Source of the DNA: Lysobacter sp. Root690 | GTDB lineage: Bacteria; Pseudomonadota; Gammaproteobacteria; Xanthomonadales; Xanthomonadaceae | Assembly (NCBI RefSeq): GCF_001427785.1 | Contig: NZ_LMHM01000017.1 | Location: 345,727 to 409,726 of the forward strand | Reading direction: 5' to 3' | DNA: 64,000 bases | Part shown: positions 9,992 to 19,173 of the stretch, piece by piece | Numbering within the stretch: position 1 is the stretch's first letter | How the letters are laid out: the number at the start of each line of letters is the position of its first letter | Made by a program: the position numbers and the translations under genes | Notes under the pieces: model-generated | What the model was told of the DNA's origin: nothing | The model's input: the letters and a program-made list of their open reading frames with translations, nothing else | Database searches by the model: none

Positions 9992-11047
9992 ATGCTCAAG
10001 ACCGCCGCCTACGCCGCCCAAGACGCGCGTTCGCCCCTGGCCCCGTTTTCGATCGAACGCCGCGAACCCGGCCCGGACGATGTGCTGATCGACATTCTCT
10101 ACTGCGGGGTCTGCCATTCCGACATCCATCAGGCCCGCGACGAGTGGGGCGGCTCCCGCTTCCCGATGGTGCCGGGCCACGAGATCGTCGGCCGGGTCGC
10201 CCAGGTCGGCGCCAACGTGCTCGGGTTCCAGGTCGGTGACGCGGTCGGGGTCGGCTGCTTCGTCGATTCCTGCCGCGAATGCCCGCAATGCCATGCCGGC
10301 GAGGAGCAGTACTGCGACCAGGGCATGACCGGCACCTACAACTCGCGTGAACGCGGCACCGGCATCGCGACCCAGGGCGGCTATTCGACCCGGATCACCG
10401 TCGATCAGGCCTATGTGCTGCGCATCCCGGCGTCGATTCCGCTCGACCGCGCCGCGCCGCTGCTGTGCGCGGGCATCACCACGTATTCGCCGTTGAAGCA
10501 TTACGGGGTCAAGGCCGGCGACGAAGTCGCGGTGGTCGGCCTCGGCGGCCTGGGCCACATGGCGGTCAAGTTGGCGGTGGCGATGGGCGCGCGGGTGACG
10601 GTGCTGAGCACTTCCGAATCCAAGCGCGACGCCGCGCTGGCGCTGGGCGCGCATGCGTTCGCGGCGACCCGCGACGAGACCACTTTCAAGACCCTGGCGC
10701 GTTCGTTCGATTTCATCATCGACTCGGTGTCAGGCGATCACGACTACAACGCTTACCTGGGCCTGTTGAAGTTCGACGGCACCATGGTCCTGCTCGGCAT
10801 TCCGGAAACCCCGTCGACGGTCGCGGCCGGCGCGCTGATCATGCAGCGGCGCAAGCTTGGCGGCTCGTTGATCGGCGGCATCCGCGAAACCCAGGAAATG
10901 CTGGATTTCTGCGCCGAACACGGCGTGGCCTCGGATATCGAACTGATCAACATCGCGCAGATCAACGAGGCTTACGAGCGCATGATCAAGGGCGATGTGC
11001 GCTATCGCTTCGTGATCGATATCGCGAGTTTGAAAGAGGCGGCTTGA
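9992..11047 (+). CDS. Zinc-dependent NAD(P) alcohol dehydrogenase (YahK/cinnamyl type)
   Basis: 351 residues of the medium-chain dehydrogenase family. Catalytic zinc ligands are in CGVCHSDIH and GHEIVG. The structural-zinc Cys cluster is CRECPQCHAGEEQYC. The nucleotide-binding turn is GLGGLGHMAVKLA. This pattern matches YahK/Adh-type enzymes that reduce a broad range of aldehydes, usually with NADPH. Start ATG 9992 precedes the conserved MLKTAAYAA. It is followed by a repeat-filled gap of about 600 bases. Confidence 0.88.
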   Translation: MLKTAAYAAQDARSPLAPFSIERREPGPDDVLIDILYCGVCHSDIHQARDEWGGSRFPMVPGHEIVGRVAQVGANVLGFQVGDAVGVGCFVDSCRECPQCHAGEEQYCDQGMTGTYNSRERGTGIATQGGYSTRITVDQAYVLRIPASIPLDRAAPLLCAGITTYSPLKHYGVKAGDEVAVVGLGGLGHMAVKLAVAMGARVTVLSTSESKRDAALALGAHAFAATRDETTFKTLARSFDFIIDSVSGDHDYNAYLGLLKFDGTMVLLGIPETPSTVAAGALIMQRRKLGGSLIGGIRETQEMLDFCAEHGVASDIELINIAQINEAYERMIKGDVRYRFVIDIASLKEAA

Positions 11048-11156
11048 TGCCTAGCGGCGTCTGGTCATCGTGATGCTCGGTGGGCCGCTGCGGGATTCGC
11101 GGCGGCCTGCGCGTCGTTGTGGCGGCTTGCCGTAACGCGCGTGTCGCGCATCTTAT

Positions 11157-11565
11157 TTTCGCGTCGCTGGCTCAAGGTCGTCATTCCCGCGCAGGCGGGA
11201 ATCCAGAGACTTCATAGTCATGTCGCGGTCAGGGCGTGGATCGCCGGCTTCGTGTGGATGACTGGTTTTGCGTCGTTGTTTCAGATCATCCTTCCCGCGA
11301 AGGCGGGCTCCGCTCCATTTTTTCGCGTCGCTGGCTCAAGGTCGTCATTCCCGCGCAGGCGGGAATCCAGAGACTTCAGAGTTCTATCGCGATCAAGGCG
11401 TGGATCTCCGGCTTCGTGTGGATGACTGGTTTTGCGTTGTTGTCTCAGATCGTCCTTCCCGCGAAGGCAGGCTCCGCCCATTTCGGCGGAGCCGAACATC
11501 CAAGGCTTCATCCAGGCATGACTCTGAAGTCTCTGGATCCCCGCCTTCGCGGGGATGACGGGCAA
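11157..11565. repeat. Tandem 164-bp repeat plus inverted REP units
   Basis: Two near-identical units start at about 11,157 and 11,321 (period 164). Each begins with a CGTCGCTGGCTCAAGG block followed by CATTCCCGCGCAGGCGGGAATC and contains CTTCGTGTGGATGACTGG. A third, inverted hairpin unit (GATCCCCGCCTTCGCGGGGATG) closes the array near 11,550. The stretch 11,048-11,656 holds no convincing gene. The REP core is the same family as at 48,293. Confidence 0.85.
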
Positions 11566-11656
11566 AAGCAGGAGCACACAGAGGCGTCGGCCTCGCAGTT
11601 CCCAGCAACCCGGCGCTCTTGCCACCACCATCGCACGCACTCGCTAAGCTGCGTCC

Positions 11657-12193
11657 ATGCCCCTGCTACTCATCATCCCGCTTGCCCTGCTGGCCCTGGT
11701 CCTGCTGTGGGCCCTGTTGCTGCCGATCGGCCTGATCCAGCGCTATCGCTATGGCAAGGCGCGACGTCGCGCCGTGCCGTGGGTGGTGCATCTGGCCGCG
11801 GCGTTGTCGCTGCTGTCGCTGCTGATCTTCTTCTTCAGCGCCTGGCTGGTCGGCCACTGGATCGACGACGCGCCCCTGTACGCCGGCGGCGGTCTGCTCG
11901 CGGGCCTGTTGCTCGGCGCGCTCGGCCTGGCCCTGACCCGCTTCGAACACGAACCCAAGGACTTGTACTACACCCCCAACCGCTGGTTGATCCTCGGCCT
12001 GACCCTGATCGTCGCCGCGCGCATCGTCTACGGCCTGTGGCAAGGCGCGCAGGGCTGGAGCGGGCACGGCGCGTGGTTGCCGCGCCAAGGCAGCCTGTTC
12101 GCGGTCGGCGGCTTGTTGCTCGGTTACTACCAGCTCTACACCCTGGGCCTGCGCCGCCGCTTGCGCCGGGTCGCGCTCACCGCGAACGGATGA
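11657..12193 (+). CDS. Integral membrane protein, five to six helices
   Basis: 178 residues. Hydrophobic segments lie near residues 3-24, 43-64, 75-93, 109-126 and 142-160, with a conserved-looking YYTPNRWLILGL between helices three and four. It may belong to the CcdC/DUF1453 type, but that is a weak resemblance. There is no signal peptide beyond the first helix. It stands alone behind the repeat array. Function unknown. Confidence 0.6.
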   Translation: MPLLLIIPLALLALVLLWALLLPIGLIQRYRYGKARRRAVPWVVHLAAALSLLSLLIFFFSAWLVGHWIDDAPLYAGGGLLAGLLLGALGLALTRFEHEPKDLYYTPNRWLILGLTLIVAARIVYGLWQGAQGWSGHGAWLPRQGSLFAVGGLLLGYYQLYTLGLRRRLRRVALTANG

Positions 12194-12337
12194 CGCAGCG
12201 CAGATGACGCGCCCGGCGCGGCGCGGCATGATGAACGGTCCAGTCCGCAGCGCCGCCATGACATTTCCGCGCCACTCCCGCCCAATCATCTTGCGTAACC
12301 ACGCCGCCGGCGCGATTCGCATCGCCGCGCGCGCGCC

Positions 12338-13222
12338 ATGACCGCGGCCCACCCGCACCGCGGCCGCGCCATCGTCACCATGCTGGTCGCGGTGCTGATG
12401 TTCTCGTTGATGGACGCGGTGCTGAAGCTGTTGTCGGATCACTATCCGCCGTTCCAGGTCGCGACCCTGCGCGGCCTGTCGTCGTTGCCGTTCGTGCTGA
12501 CCTGGGCGCTGGCCAGCGCCGGTTGGCGGCCGCTGCTGCGGGTGCGCTGGCCGTTGCATCTGCTGCGCGGGGTGCTCGGCATCGGCATGATGGCCAGCTT
12601 CGTCTACGGCGTGAATCGCCTGCCGTTGTCGACGACGTATTCGATCTTCTTCATCGCGCCGCTGCTGATCACCGCGCTGTCGGTGCCGATTCTTGGCGAG
12701 CGGGTCGGGCCGCGGCGCTGGATCGCGATCGGTATCGGTATGCTCGGCGTGCTGGTGCTGCTGCGCCCGAGCGGCCAGGGCATGCTCAGCATGGCGGCCT
12801 TGGCCGTGCTCGCCGCGGCGTTCGGCTACGCGGTCAGCGCGATCACCGTGCGCCTGCTCGCGCGCACCGACAGCACCCAGGCGATGATGGTGTGGCTGAT
12901 GGTGATGATCACCGTCGGCGCCGGCGCGCTGGCCTGGTCGGGCTGGGTGCCGCTGCGCAGCGAGGACCTGTGGCTGATCCTCGGCCTGGGCATCGCCGGC
13001 ACCATCGGTCAGTACGCGGTCACCGAAGCCTTTCGTCTGGGCGAAGCCTCGCTGATCGCGCCGCTGGAATACACCGCGCTGATCTGGGGCGTGATGCTCG
13101 ACCTGAGCCTGTGGGGCGTGCTGCCCGACTCGGTGACCTGGATCGGCGCGGCGATCATCGTCGCCAGCGGCCTGTATCTGATGCGCCGCGAAAGCGTTCA
13201 CGCCGAAGCTGAACATCCATAG
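12338..13222 (+). CDS. DMT-superfamily (EamA) transporter
   Basis: 294 residues with ten predicted helices in two EamA repeats: MLVAVLMFSLMDAVLKLLS opens repeat one and MAALAVLAAAFGYAVSAITV repeat two. Conserved features are YSIFFIAPLLITALS and the second-repeat equivalent EASLIAPLEYTALIWG. Likely an inner-membrane drug/metabolite exporter; the substrate is unpredictable. Monocistronic. Confidence 0.85.
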   Translation: MTAAHPHRGRAIVTMLVAVLMFSLMDAVLKLLSDHYPPFQVATLRGLSSLPFVLTWALASAGWRPLLRVRWPLHLLRGVLGIGMMASFVYGVNRLPLSTTYSIFFIAPLLITALSVPILGERVGPRRWIAIGIGMLGVLVLLRPSGQGMLSMAALAVLAAAFGYAVSAITVRLLARTDSTQAMMVWLMVMITVGAGALAWSGWVPLRSEDLWLILGLGIAGTIGQYAVTEAFRLGEASLIAPLEYTALIWGVMLDLSLWGVLPDSVTWIGAAIIVASGLYLMRRESVHAEAEHP

Positions 13223-13335
13223 CGGAAGCAGGTGCTGGCGACAGTAACCCCCTGCCACGACGGATACTGGCGAGTGCAGACCCTGGCGAAAGCAGGCCTC
13301 AGCCAGCGTGCCCATCGACGCGACAAACTCGGCAC

Positions 13336-13393
13336 ACCTCTCCCGCGCGCGGGAGAGGTCGGCGCGCGCAGCGCGCCGGGTGAGGGCGCGCCG
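13336..13393. repeat. REP unit, CTCTCCCGC family
   Basis: Begins ACCTCTCCCGCGCGCGGGAG and continues with a GGCGCGC hairpin and GGTGAGGGCGC. This intergenic copy is the closest relative in the window of the segment embedded in the lpdA gene at 19,443. Confidence 0.8.
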
Positions 13394-13522
13394 GCGTCAT
13401 GGACACGACTCCCGGCGCCACCGCATTCATTGGATTCAAGCTTTCGCCGCAGCGCGCCATGACGATCGGGTTGCCTGCGCGTAGTGTCGAGGCGTAGTCC
13501 GCAGTTCAGGGGGAAACGCCAC

Positions 13523-14308
13523 ATGACCGCACTCGTCCATGCGCCCGGCGCGCCGTGCTGGTTCGAGCTGGCGACCGACGATCAGCCCGCGGCCGACGCT
13601 TTCTACAGCGCCTTGTTCGGTTGGACCATCGAACGCACGCCGATGCCGGCTGGCAGCGCCTACACCACCTTCAAGCTGGCCGGCCGCGATGTCGCCGGCA
13701 GCTACCCGCTGGTGCCCGGCGCCGCGCCCGGTCCCGACGGCAACAGCACCTCGCACTGGGGCGTGTACTTCCGCGTCGCCGACTGCAACGCGATGACCGC
13801 GCGCGCGGTCGCGCTGGGCGGGCGCATGCTCGCCGCGCCGTTCGAACTGATGGAACACGTGCGCATGGCGGTATGCGCCGATCCCGAAGGCGTGGTGTTC
13901 TCGCTCGCCCAGCAACGCGCGCATCCCGGCGTGGACGCGATCGGGGTCGACAACGCGGTGTGCTGGGCGGAACTGGCCACTCGCGATATCGGCCGTGCCG
14001 AAGCCTATTACCAGCGCTTGTTCGGCTGGCGCATGCAGGCGCATCCGGCGGCGCCAGCCGGGTACCGCGTATTCGTCGATCAGCAGCGCATGCTCGGCGG
14101 TCTGTTGCAGATGACGCCGGACTGGGGCGAGATCGCGCCGCATTGGTCGATCTACCTGCAGGTCGCCGATGTCGACGCCTGCGCCGCGCGCGCGCTCAGG
14201 CTGGGAGGCAGCATCGCGTTTCCGCCGTTCGATGCGCCGGGCGTGGGACGGATCGCGCGGGTCTGCGATCCCGGCGGCGCGGCGTTTTATCTGATCAAGT
14301 TCCTCTGA
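13523..14308 (+). CDS. Two-domain VOC (glyoxalase/bleomycin-resistance fold) protein
   Basis: 261 residues with two VOC modules. Both start with the same signature: APCWFELATDDQPAADAFYSALFGW at about 10-34, then VCWAELATRDIGRAEAYYQRLFGW at about 145-168. Such tandem VOC proteins resemble the mycobacterial CFP30B type. Metal ligands are not obvious, so it may bind rather than transform a small molecule. Start ATG 13523 has GGGGGAAA upstream. A terminator of the opposite-strand ompW follows. Confidence 0.8.
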   Translation: MTALVHAPGAPCWFELATDDQPAADAFYSALFGWTIERTPMPAGSAYTTFKLAGRDVAGSYPLVPGAAPGPDGNSTSHWGVYFRVADCNAMTARAVALGGRMLAAPFELMEHVRMAVCADPEGVVFSLAQQRAHPGVDAIGVDNAVCWAELATRDIGRAEAYYQRLFGWRMQAHPAAPAGYRVFVDQQRMLGGLLQMTPDWGEIAPHWSIYLQVADVDACAARALRLGGSIAFPPFDAPGVGRIARVCDPGGAAFYLIKFL

Positions 14309-14330
14309 TCGGATCGTTGCCGGTCGCGTA

Positions 14331-14357
14331 AAAAAACGGGCCCCGCGAGGGGCCCGT
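14331..14357 (-). terminator. Intrinsic terminator of ompW
   Basis: On the minus strand a 9-bp perfect stem (ACGGGCCCC/GGGGCCCGT, loop TCGC) is followed by six T residues. It lies about 40 bases behind the ompW stop. On the plus strand it may also limit read-through from the VOC gene. Confidence 0.85.
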
Positions 14358-14395
14358 CGGTGTTGCATGGATCGTACCGCGTGACAGCGTGCGAC

Positions 14396-15025
14396 TTAGA
14401 AGCGCGCGCCCAGACCGATACCGATGGTCACCGGGTTCAGCTCGGCTTCGCCGACCTTGACGCCGTCGAGCTTCACATCCGGCTTGCCCTGCATGTAGCG
14501 CACGTCAGCGCGGGCGAACCAGGTCGGGTTGATGTTGAGATCGACGCCGGCGGTGGCCATCGCGCCCTTGGCGTTCTCGATGCCCAAGCGGTTGCCGCTG
14601 CTCAGCGTTTCGTTGCTGTAGTTGGCTTCGTAGTAGCCCAGGCCCACGAACGGACGCACGATCGTGTCGGCGCCGCGGAAGTGGTACTGGCCGCTCAGCG
14701 CGACCGGCTGCGAATCGACGCTGCCGATCTTGCCGCCGCCGGTGTTGACGCGCTGACCGAGCTTGTCGGCCGCGCCCCACGCTTCGATGGCGATGTTGTC
14801 GTTGATGTACCAGCTGGCGCTGAGGGTCGGGGCACCGCCGCCGTCCACGTTGGTGCGCACGCCGCCGATCTGCGGATTCTTGGTCGGTTCGCTGAGCGAG
14901 TAACCGCCGACGACGGCGAAGCGCTTACCGCTGGCGCTGTCGGTGGAAGCATCCTGAGCGAAGGCGGCCGGGGCGAAGGCCATGGTGCCCAGCAGGGCGA
15001 GGGTCAAATGAGAAATGCGGATCAT
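14396..15025 (-). CDS. ompW: OmpW-family outer membrane protein
   Basis: 209 residues. Signal peptide MIRISHLTLALLGTMAFAPAAFA, then an eight-strand barrel pattern. YINDNIAIEAWGAAD and ADTIVRPFVGLGYYEANYS are typical OmpW strands, and the protein ends in a C-terminal aromatic (GLGARF) as outer-membrane proteins do for BAM recognition. OmpW forms a small channel for hydrophobic molecules. A 660-base gap with dyad sequences lies upstream, suggesting regulated expression. Confidence 0.9.
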   Translation of the reverse strand: MIRISHLTLALLGTMAFAPAAFAQDASTDSASGKRFAVVGGYSLSEPTKNPQIGGVRTNVDGGGAPTLSASWYINDNIAIEAWGAADKLGQRVNTGGGKIGSVDSQPVALSGQYHFRGADTIVRPFVGLGYYEANYSNETLSSGNRLGIENAKGAMATAGVDLNINPTWFARADVRYMQGKPDVKLDGVKVGEAELNPVTIGIGLGARF

Positions 15026-15180
15026 GGAGTGGACTCCTGTTGTTGTGGTGTTGCACGACGCCTTGGGGGAGGCGGAGCGCAAGGTAACAACGCATGCATG
15101 AACCGAACTTGCCGCGCGAATGTGTGTGAAGGAACTTTTCACGGACGACACGTGCTAGACCCGTGTTTTCAAGGGGAAAA

Positions 15181-15256
15181 TGAACGAAATGAACAAATAT
15201 TGAAACGAGCGAATTGAACGAAATTCGTTCACGCGGCGATGGTTTATGAACGAGAT
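15181..15256. promoter_or_regulatory. Dyad and repeated TGAACGA half-sites upstream of ompW
   Basis: A perfect odd palindrome TGAACGAA-A-TTCGTTCA lies at 15215-15231. Further half-sites are TGAACGAAATGAAC at 15181 and TGAACGAG at 15247. The surroundings are markedly more A/T-rich than the neighbouring genes. It could be an operator for ompW or for the gene at 15,687. No known regulator consensus is matched. The rest of the 660-base gap (15,026-15,686) shows no convincing gene. Confidence 0.4.
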
Positions 15257-15686
15257 AAAGGCGCTGGTTTTAAGCAGGAATAGCGAAAAAACTCGGTAAA
15301 ACAAGCACTATCGGACCATCGCGAAAAATTCGACCGGAACGCGCGCCGAGTCGATCGAGGTATGCGAATCATCGAATCATCCGCGCGATGCGCGAAGTAG
15401 ATTCGCTTGAAGCCAATCGAAATCGCGAGAAAAACCCCGTTTGCATCGATTGCGTCATCGATGTGTTCCACTGCGGAAACGTCGTTCATCGCGCTTACGG
15501 CGCGTTCGAGTCACCGTTGCGCGAACAAAGCGGGCATCGCGAATCGATCGCGACGGTCGATCGCCCGCCAGCCGCCCGATTGCGCACGGTCAACCGCCAT
15601 GACAAAGGTCACGCCACCCATCGGCACACGAAATCTGGACGCCGCGACCGCACTGTGGTCGCCATTGAACCGTCCAGGAACCGACG

Positions 15687-16469
15687 ATGCGCCTGTCCCG
15701 CTCCGTACTGATCGCCGCCATGGCCACCACCACGCTGGCCAGTGGCCCGGTCTTCGCCGCCAACGTCCATGTCGACGCGAGCTGCGAGATCGACAGCGCC
15801 TTCGACCTGACCCTCAACGAGCGCAGCCTGATCCTGACCCGCGAGGACGGCGTGCCCAAGGCGATCGTGATGCGCCAGGGCCGGCTGTTCGTCGACGACC
15901 GCTGGGTCGAACTGAGCCGCGACGACGCGCGCCGCATCGCCGAGTTCGAGAAAGGCGCGCGCGCGGCGATGCCCGAGGCCCAGTACATCGGCCGCGAGGC
16001 CGCCGACATCGCCTTCACCGCGCTGGGCGAGGTGGCCGCGGTGCTGGGCAACCATCCCGACCGTACCCGCGGCCGCATTGATCAGATGCGCAAGGATCTC
16101 GATAAGCGCCTGAGCAACGTGGTCACCCCGACCCACTTCAGCGGCAAGGTGCTCGGCGACGGCATCGCCGACGCGCTTGGCGAGAACGTGCCGATCCTGG
16201 TCGGCGAACTGGTCGGCGGCGCGGTCACCGCCGCGCTCAGCGGCGACGCCGAGCGGCTCAAGCGCCTGGACAGCCTCGACGCCAAGATCGAAGCCGCGGT
16301 GCAGCCGCGCGCCGACGCCCTGGGCCGCCGCGCCGACAAGCTGTGCCGGCAGATGGTCGAACTGGACGCGATCGACAATGCGCTGAGCTACCGCTACGAC
16401 GGCCGACCGCTGGAGTTGCTGCGGGTCCAGATCAAGGACAACAAGTCGAGCGGCGCCGACAAGCATTGA
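15687..16469 (+). CDS. DUF2884 (YggN-like) periplasmic protein
   Basis: 260 residues with signal peptide MRLSRSVLIAAMATTTLASGPVFA. The mature part begins NVHVDASCEIDSAFDLTL and contains the short barrel-like LILTREDGVPKAIVMRQGRLFVDD, then a long helical region ending with a Lys/Asp-rich tail. This resembles the YggN/DUF2884 family of periplasmic proteins of unknown role. Two Cys residues (in ASCEID and KLCRQM) could form a disulfide. Confidence 0.7.
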   Translation: MRLSRSVLIAAMATTTLASGPVFAANVHVDASCEIDSAFDLTLNERSLILTREDGVPKAIVMRQGRLFVDDRWVELSRDDARRIAEFEKGARAAMPEAQYIGREAADIAFTALGEVAAVLGNHPDRTRGRIDQMRKDLDKRLSNVVTPTHFSGKVLGDGIADALGENVPILVGELVGGAVTAALSGDAERLKRLDSLDAKIEAAVQPRADALGRRADKLCRQMVELDAIDNALSYRYDGRPLELLRVQIKDNKSSGADKH

Positions 16470-16715
16470 GTCGCCGCGCCTGGAGCAACACGCGTCGGGG
16501 CGAATCCGCTGGCCGCGCGCTGATCGGCGGCCCGCGCCCGCGTCCCGCCGGCGTGGGCCGCGACGTCCATCCCAATACCTGGGCGTACGTAGAGCCCCGT
16601 CAGGCCGCCGGCATTGCCGCTTAGGTCTTTAGTACTGCATGGGCCGCTGTGCGGTTGGCGTGACCGGCCGCAACCGCCACAATAGGGTTTTCGCGCATTG
16701 CGGAGCCCCACGAAC

Positions 16716-18137
16716 ATGGCTGATCTGAAGGAAGCACGCGTCCCCGACATCGGCGACTACGACGGCGTACCCGTCATCGAACTGCTGGTCGCGGTCGGCG
16801 ACACGGTGACCCAGGACCAGGGCCTGGTCACGCTGGAATCCGACAAGGCCACCATGGAAGTGCCCGCGCCGTTCGCGGGCGTGATTCGCGAACTCAAGGT
16901 CAAGATCGGCGATCAGCTGGCCGAAGGCAGCGTGGTGGCGTTGATCGAACCCCTCGAAGGGGAAGAAAAAGCAACGCCCGCGAAAGCCGAAGAGCCCGCC
17001 AAACCCGCCGCGCCCGCCGCTGCGACCAAGGCCGAAGCCCCCGCGCCCGCGAAGCAGGAAGCTGCCAAGCCCGAAGCGCCGGCCAAGTCCGAAGCCGCTC
17101 CGGCGCCCGCCCCGATCGCCGCCGCCAACGCCGGCACCGACCCCGAAGCGCTGCCGCCGCGCACCCCGCCGGTCGCCTTCACCGCCGAAGAGCTGATGCC
17201 CGACAAGGTGCCGTACGCCAGCCCAGCGGTGCGCCTGTTCGCGCGCGAGCTCGGCGTCGACCTGAGCCGCGTCACCGGCAGCGAGCGCGGTGGCCGCATC
17301 AGCAAGGAAAACGTGCAGGCCTTCGTCAAGGGCGTCATGCAGGGCGGCGGCGGCGGTGGCGCGGCCAGCGCCGGCGCGGCGCCGAGCCTGGGCGGCGGCC
17401 TCAACCTGCTGCCGTGGCCGAAGGTCGACTTCAGCAAGTTCGGCGAGACCGAGGTCAAGCCGCTCACCCGCATCCAGAAGCTGTCCGGCGCCAACCTCGC
17501 GCGCAACTGGGCGATGATCCCGCACGTCACCCAGCACGACGATGCCGACATCACCGACCTGGAAGCGCTGCGCGTGGCGCTCAACAAGGAAAACGAAAAG
17601 GCCGGCCTCAAGCTGACCATGCTCGCGTTCCTGATGAAGGCCTCGGTGTCGGCGCTGCAGAAATTCCCGAACTTCAACGCCTCGCTCGACGCCAGCGGCG
17701 AAAATCTGACGCTGAAGAAGTACTTCCACATCGGCTTCGCCGCCGACACCCCGAACGGCCTGGTCGTGCCGGTGGTGCGCGACTGCGACAAGAAGGGCGT
17801 GCTGCAGATCGCCAAGGAAACCGGCGAACTCGCGGCCAAGGCGCGCGACGGCAAGCTCGGCCCGGCCGACATGAGCGGCGGTTGTTTCTCGATCAGCTCG
17901 CTCGGCGGCATCGGCGGCACCGCGTTCACCCCGATCGTCAACGCGCCGGAAGTGGCGATCCTCGGCGTGTCCAAGTCGGCGACCAAGCCGGTCTGGGACG
18001 GCAAGCAGTTCGCGCCGCGCCTGATCCTGCCGCTGTCGCTGTCCTACGATCACCGCGTCATCGACGGCGCCGCCGCCGCGCGTTTCACCGCGCATCTGGC
18101 GCAGTTGCTGGCCGACATGCGGCGGGTGTTGCTGTAA
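16716..18137 (+). CDS. aceF: Pyruvate dehydrogenase E2, dihydrolipoyl acetyltransferase
   Basis: 473 residues. One N-terminal lipoyl domain with the lipoylated Lys in ESDKATMEV (about residue 44), an Ala/Pro/Lys linker (about 85-150), a peripheral-subunit-binding domain (YASPAVRLFARELGVDL, about 165-200), a second glycine-rich linker, and the catalytic domain ending with DHRVIDG, whose His and Asp are catalytic. It transfers acetyl groups to CoA in the PDH complex. The start is ATG 16716 (MADLKEARVPDIG). E1 (aceE) is not adjacent; E3 follows after one gene. Confidence 0.95.
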   Translation: MADLKEARVPDIGDYDGVPVIELLVAVGDTVTQDQGLVTLESDKATMEVPAPFAGVIRELKVKIGDQLAEGSVVALIEPLEGEEKATPAKAEEPAKPAAPAAATKAEAPAPAKQEAAKPEAPAKSEAAPAPAPIAAANAGTDPEALPPRTPPVAFTAEELMPDKVPYASPAVRLFARELGVDLSRVTGSERGGRISKENVQAFVKGVMQGGGGGGAASAGAAPSLGGGLNLLPWPKVDFSKFGETEVKPLTRIQKLSGANLARNWAMIPHVTQHDDADITDLEALRVALNKENEKAGLKLTMLAFLMKASVSALQKFPNFNASLDASGENLTLKKYFHIGFAADTPNGLVVPVVRDCDKKGVLQIAKETGELAAKARDGKLGPADMSGGCFSISSLGGIGGTAFTPIVNAPEVAILGVSKSATKPVWDGKQFAPRLILPLSLSYDHRVIDGAAAARFTAHLAQLLADMRRVLL

Positions 18138-18314
18138 GCGCGGTTCGCGGTCGTCGCGTGGCCGGTTCGCCGCCGCGATGACCCGCGCATTGCCGCCCGT
18201 GTCGGCGGTGATGCGCGCAACGCCACGATCGCCACGCCTCGCCATTGCCTTGCCAGTACGTTCCTCGCCAGTACGCCCCCGACGCCAGCCGCCCACACAG
18301 GATCGCCCGTTGCA

Positions 18315-19013
18315 ATGAGCCGCATGCCCTTCGCACGTTCTGGTTCCGCTTCGCGCCGATGCGCATGGTTCGGTCTGGCCTTGATCCTGGCCGCGCCGCT
18401 CGCGCAGGCCGCCGACGGCTGCACGTTCGCGCTCGGTCGCGGCTGGCCGCCGGCCACCGAAAACCACGGTTCGGCGGTGGAACAGTTGCTCGCGGCCAAG
18501 GCCGCGCCACGGCTGAGCCTGACCTATCTGCCGCAGCGCGGCGTGGAAAGCGGCCTGATGCTGATCGCCGGCGAAGGCGAGGCCGACTGGACGGTGCGTC
18601 ACGCCGTGCCCAACGAGCGCGTGCAGAGCTGGAGTTCCTCGCGCAGCGGCGGCGCCCTGCAACTGCGCGTGGAGCAGGAAGTCGACAAGGAAGAAGCGCC
18701 GATCCCGCAGGCACTGGCCGCACGTGTGGTCAGCGCCTGGAAGCGCGCGCTGACCACGATGGCGCCGGACGACAAGCCGGCCGAGTTCCACGACAAGGAT
18801 CAGCTGCTGTTCCTGGTCGATGGCATCCGCGTCAGCGGATTGCGTCCTGACTGCGGCGTCGGCGAAACCTTGATGGAGCAGGCCGGGCTGATGACCGAGG
18901 CCGCCAACGAAAGCATTTCCAAGCGCGAGCGCCGCTGGCGCGCGCTGGGCGAATCGCTGGACCAGCTCGACGCCCAGCTGGCCCAGGCCGGCAGCGCCGC
19001 GGCCGGCGAATGA
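18315..19013 (+). CDS. Secreted hypothetical protein between aceF and lpdA
   Basis: 232 residues. A cleavable signal peptide (GLALILAAPLAQAA, residues 20-33) is followed by an acidic soluble domain with FALGRGWPPATENHGSAVEQLL and a helical C-terminus (RERRWRALGESLDQLDAQLAQ) that may be coiled coil. Two Cys residues could pair in the periplasm. I do not recognise the family. It is inserted between two PDH genes without obvious functional link. Confidence 0.65.
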   Translation: MSRMPFARSGSASRRCAWFGLALILAAPLAQAADGCTFALGRGWPPATENHGSAVEQLLAAKAAPRLSLTYLPQRGVESGLMLIAGEGEADWTVRHAVPNERVQSWSSSRSGGALQLRVEQEVDKEEAPIPQALAARVVSAWKRALTTMAPDDKPAEFHDKDQLLFLVDGIRVSGLRPDCGVGETLMEQAGLMTEAANESISKRERRWRALGESLDQLDAQLAQAGSAAAGE

Positions 19014-19173
19014 TCGTCCCGGCCGCCGCGCGCCTGCCCGCACGCGACGGCTTCGCATCGAGCGCGCGCGCTGTCACGGCGCACGCGCACCGCGCGGCTC
19101 CGCCGCGCGACCCCACGACGGATGCGCGCGGCGCGTTCGCCAGAAACAGATCAGAACCGGAGGACACGGCGTC

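Noticed and set aside
11157-11565. Repeat array considered as CRISPR
   Set aside because: Only two long tandem units of 164 bp with palindromic cores; no 20-40 bp repeat/spacer periodicity and no cas genes.
16629-19058. 809-codon minus-strand frame opposite aceF
   Set aside because: Gly/Arg-rich translation without domains, fully overlapping a certain gene; an artefact of codon bias. The same holds for 25,572-27,893 opposite atpA and 18,832-20,952 opposite lpdA.
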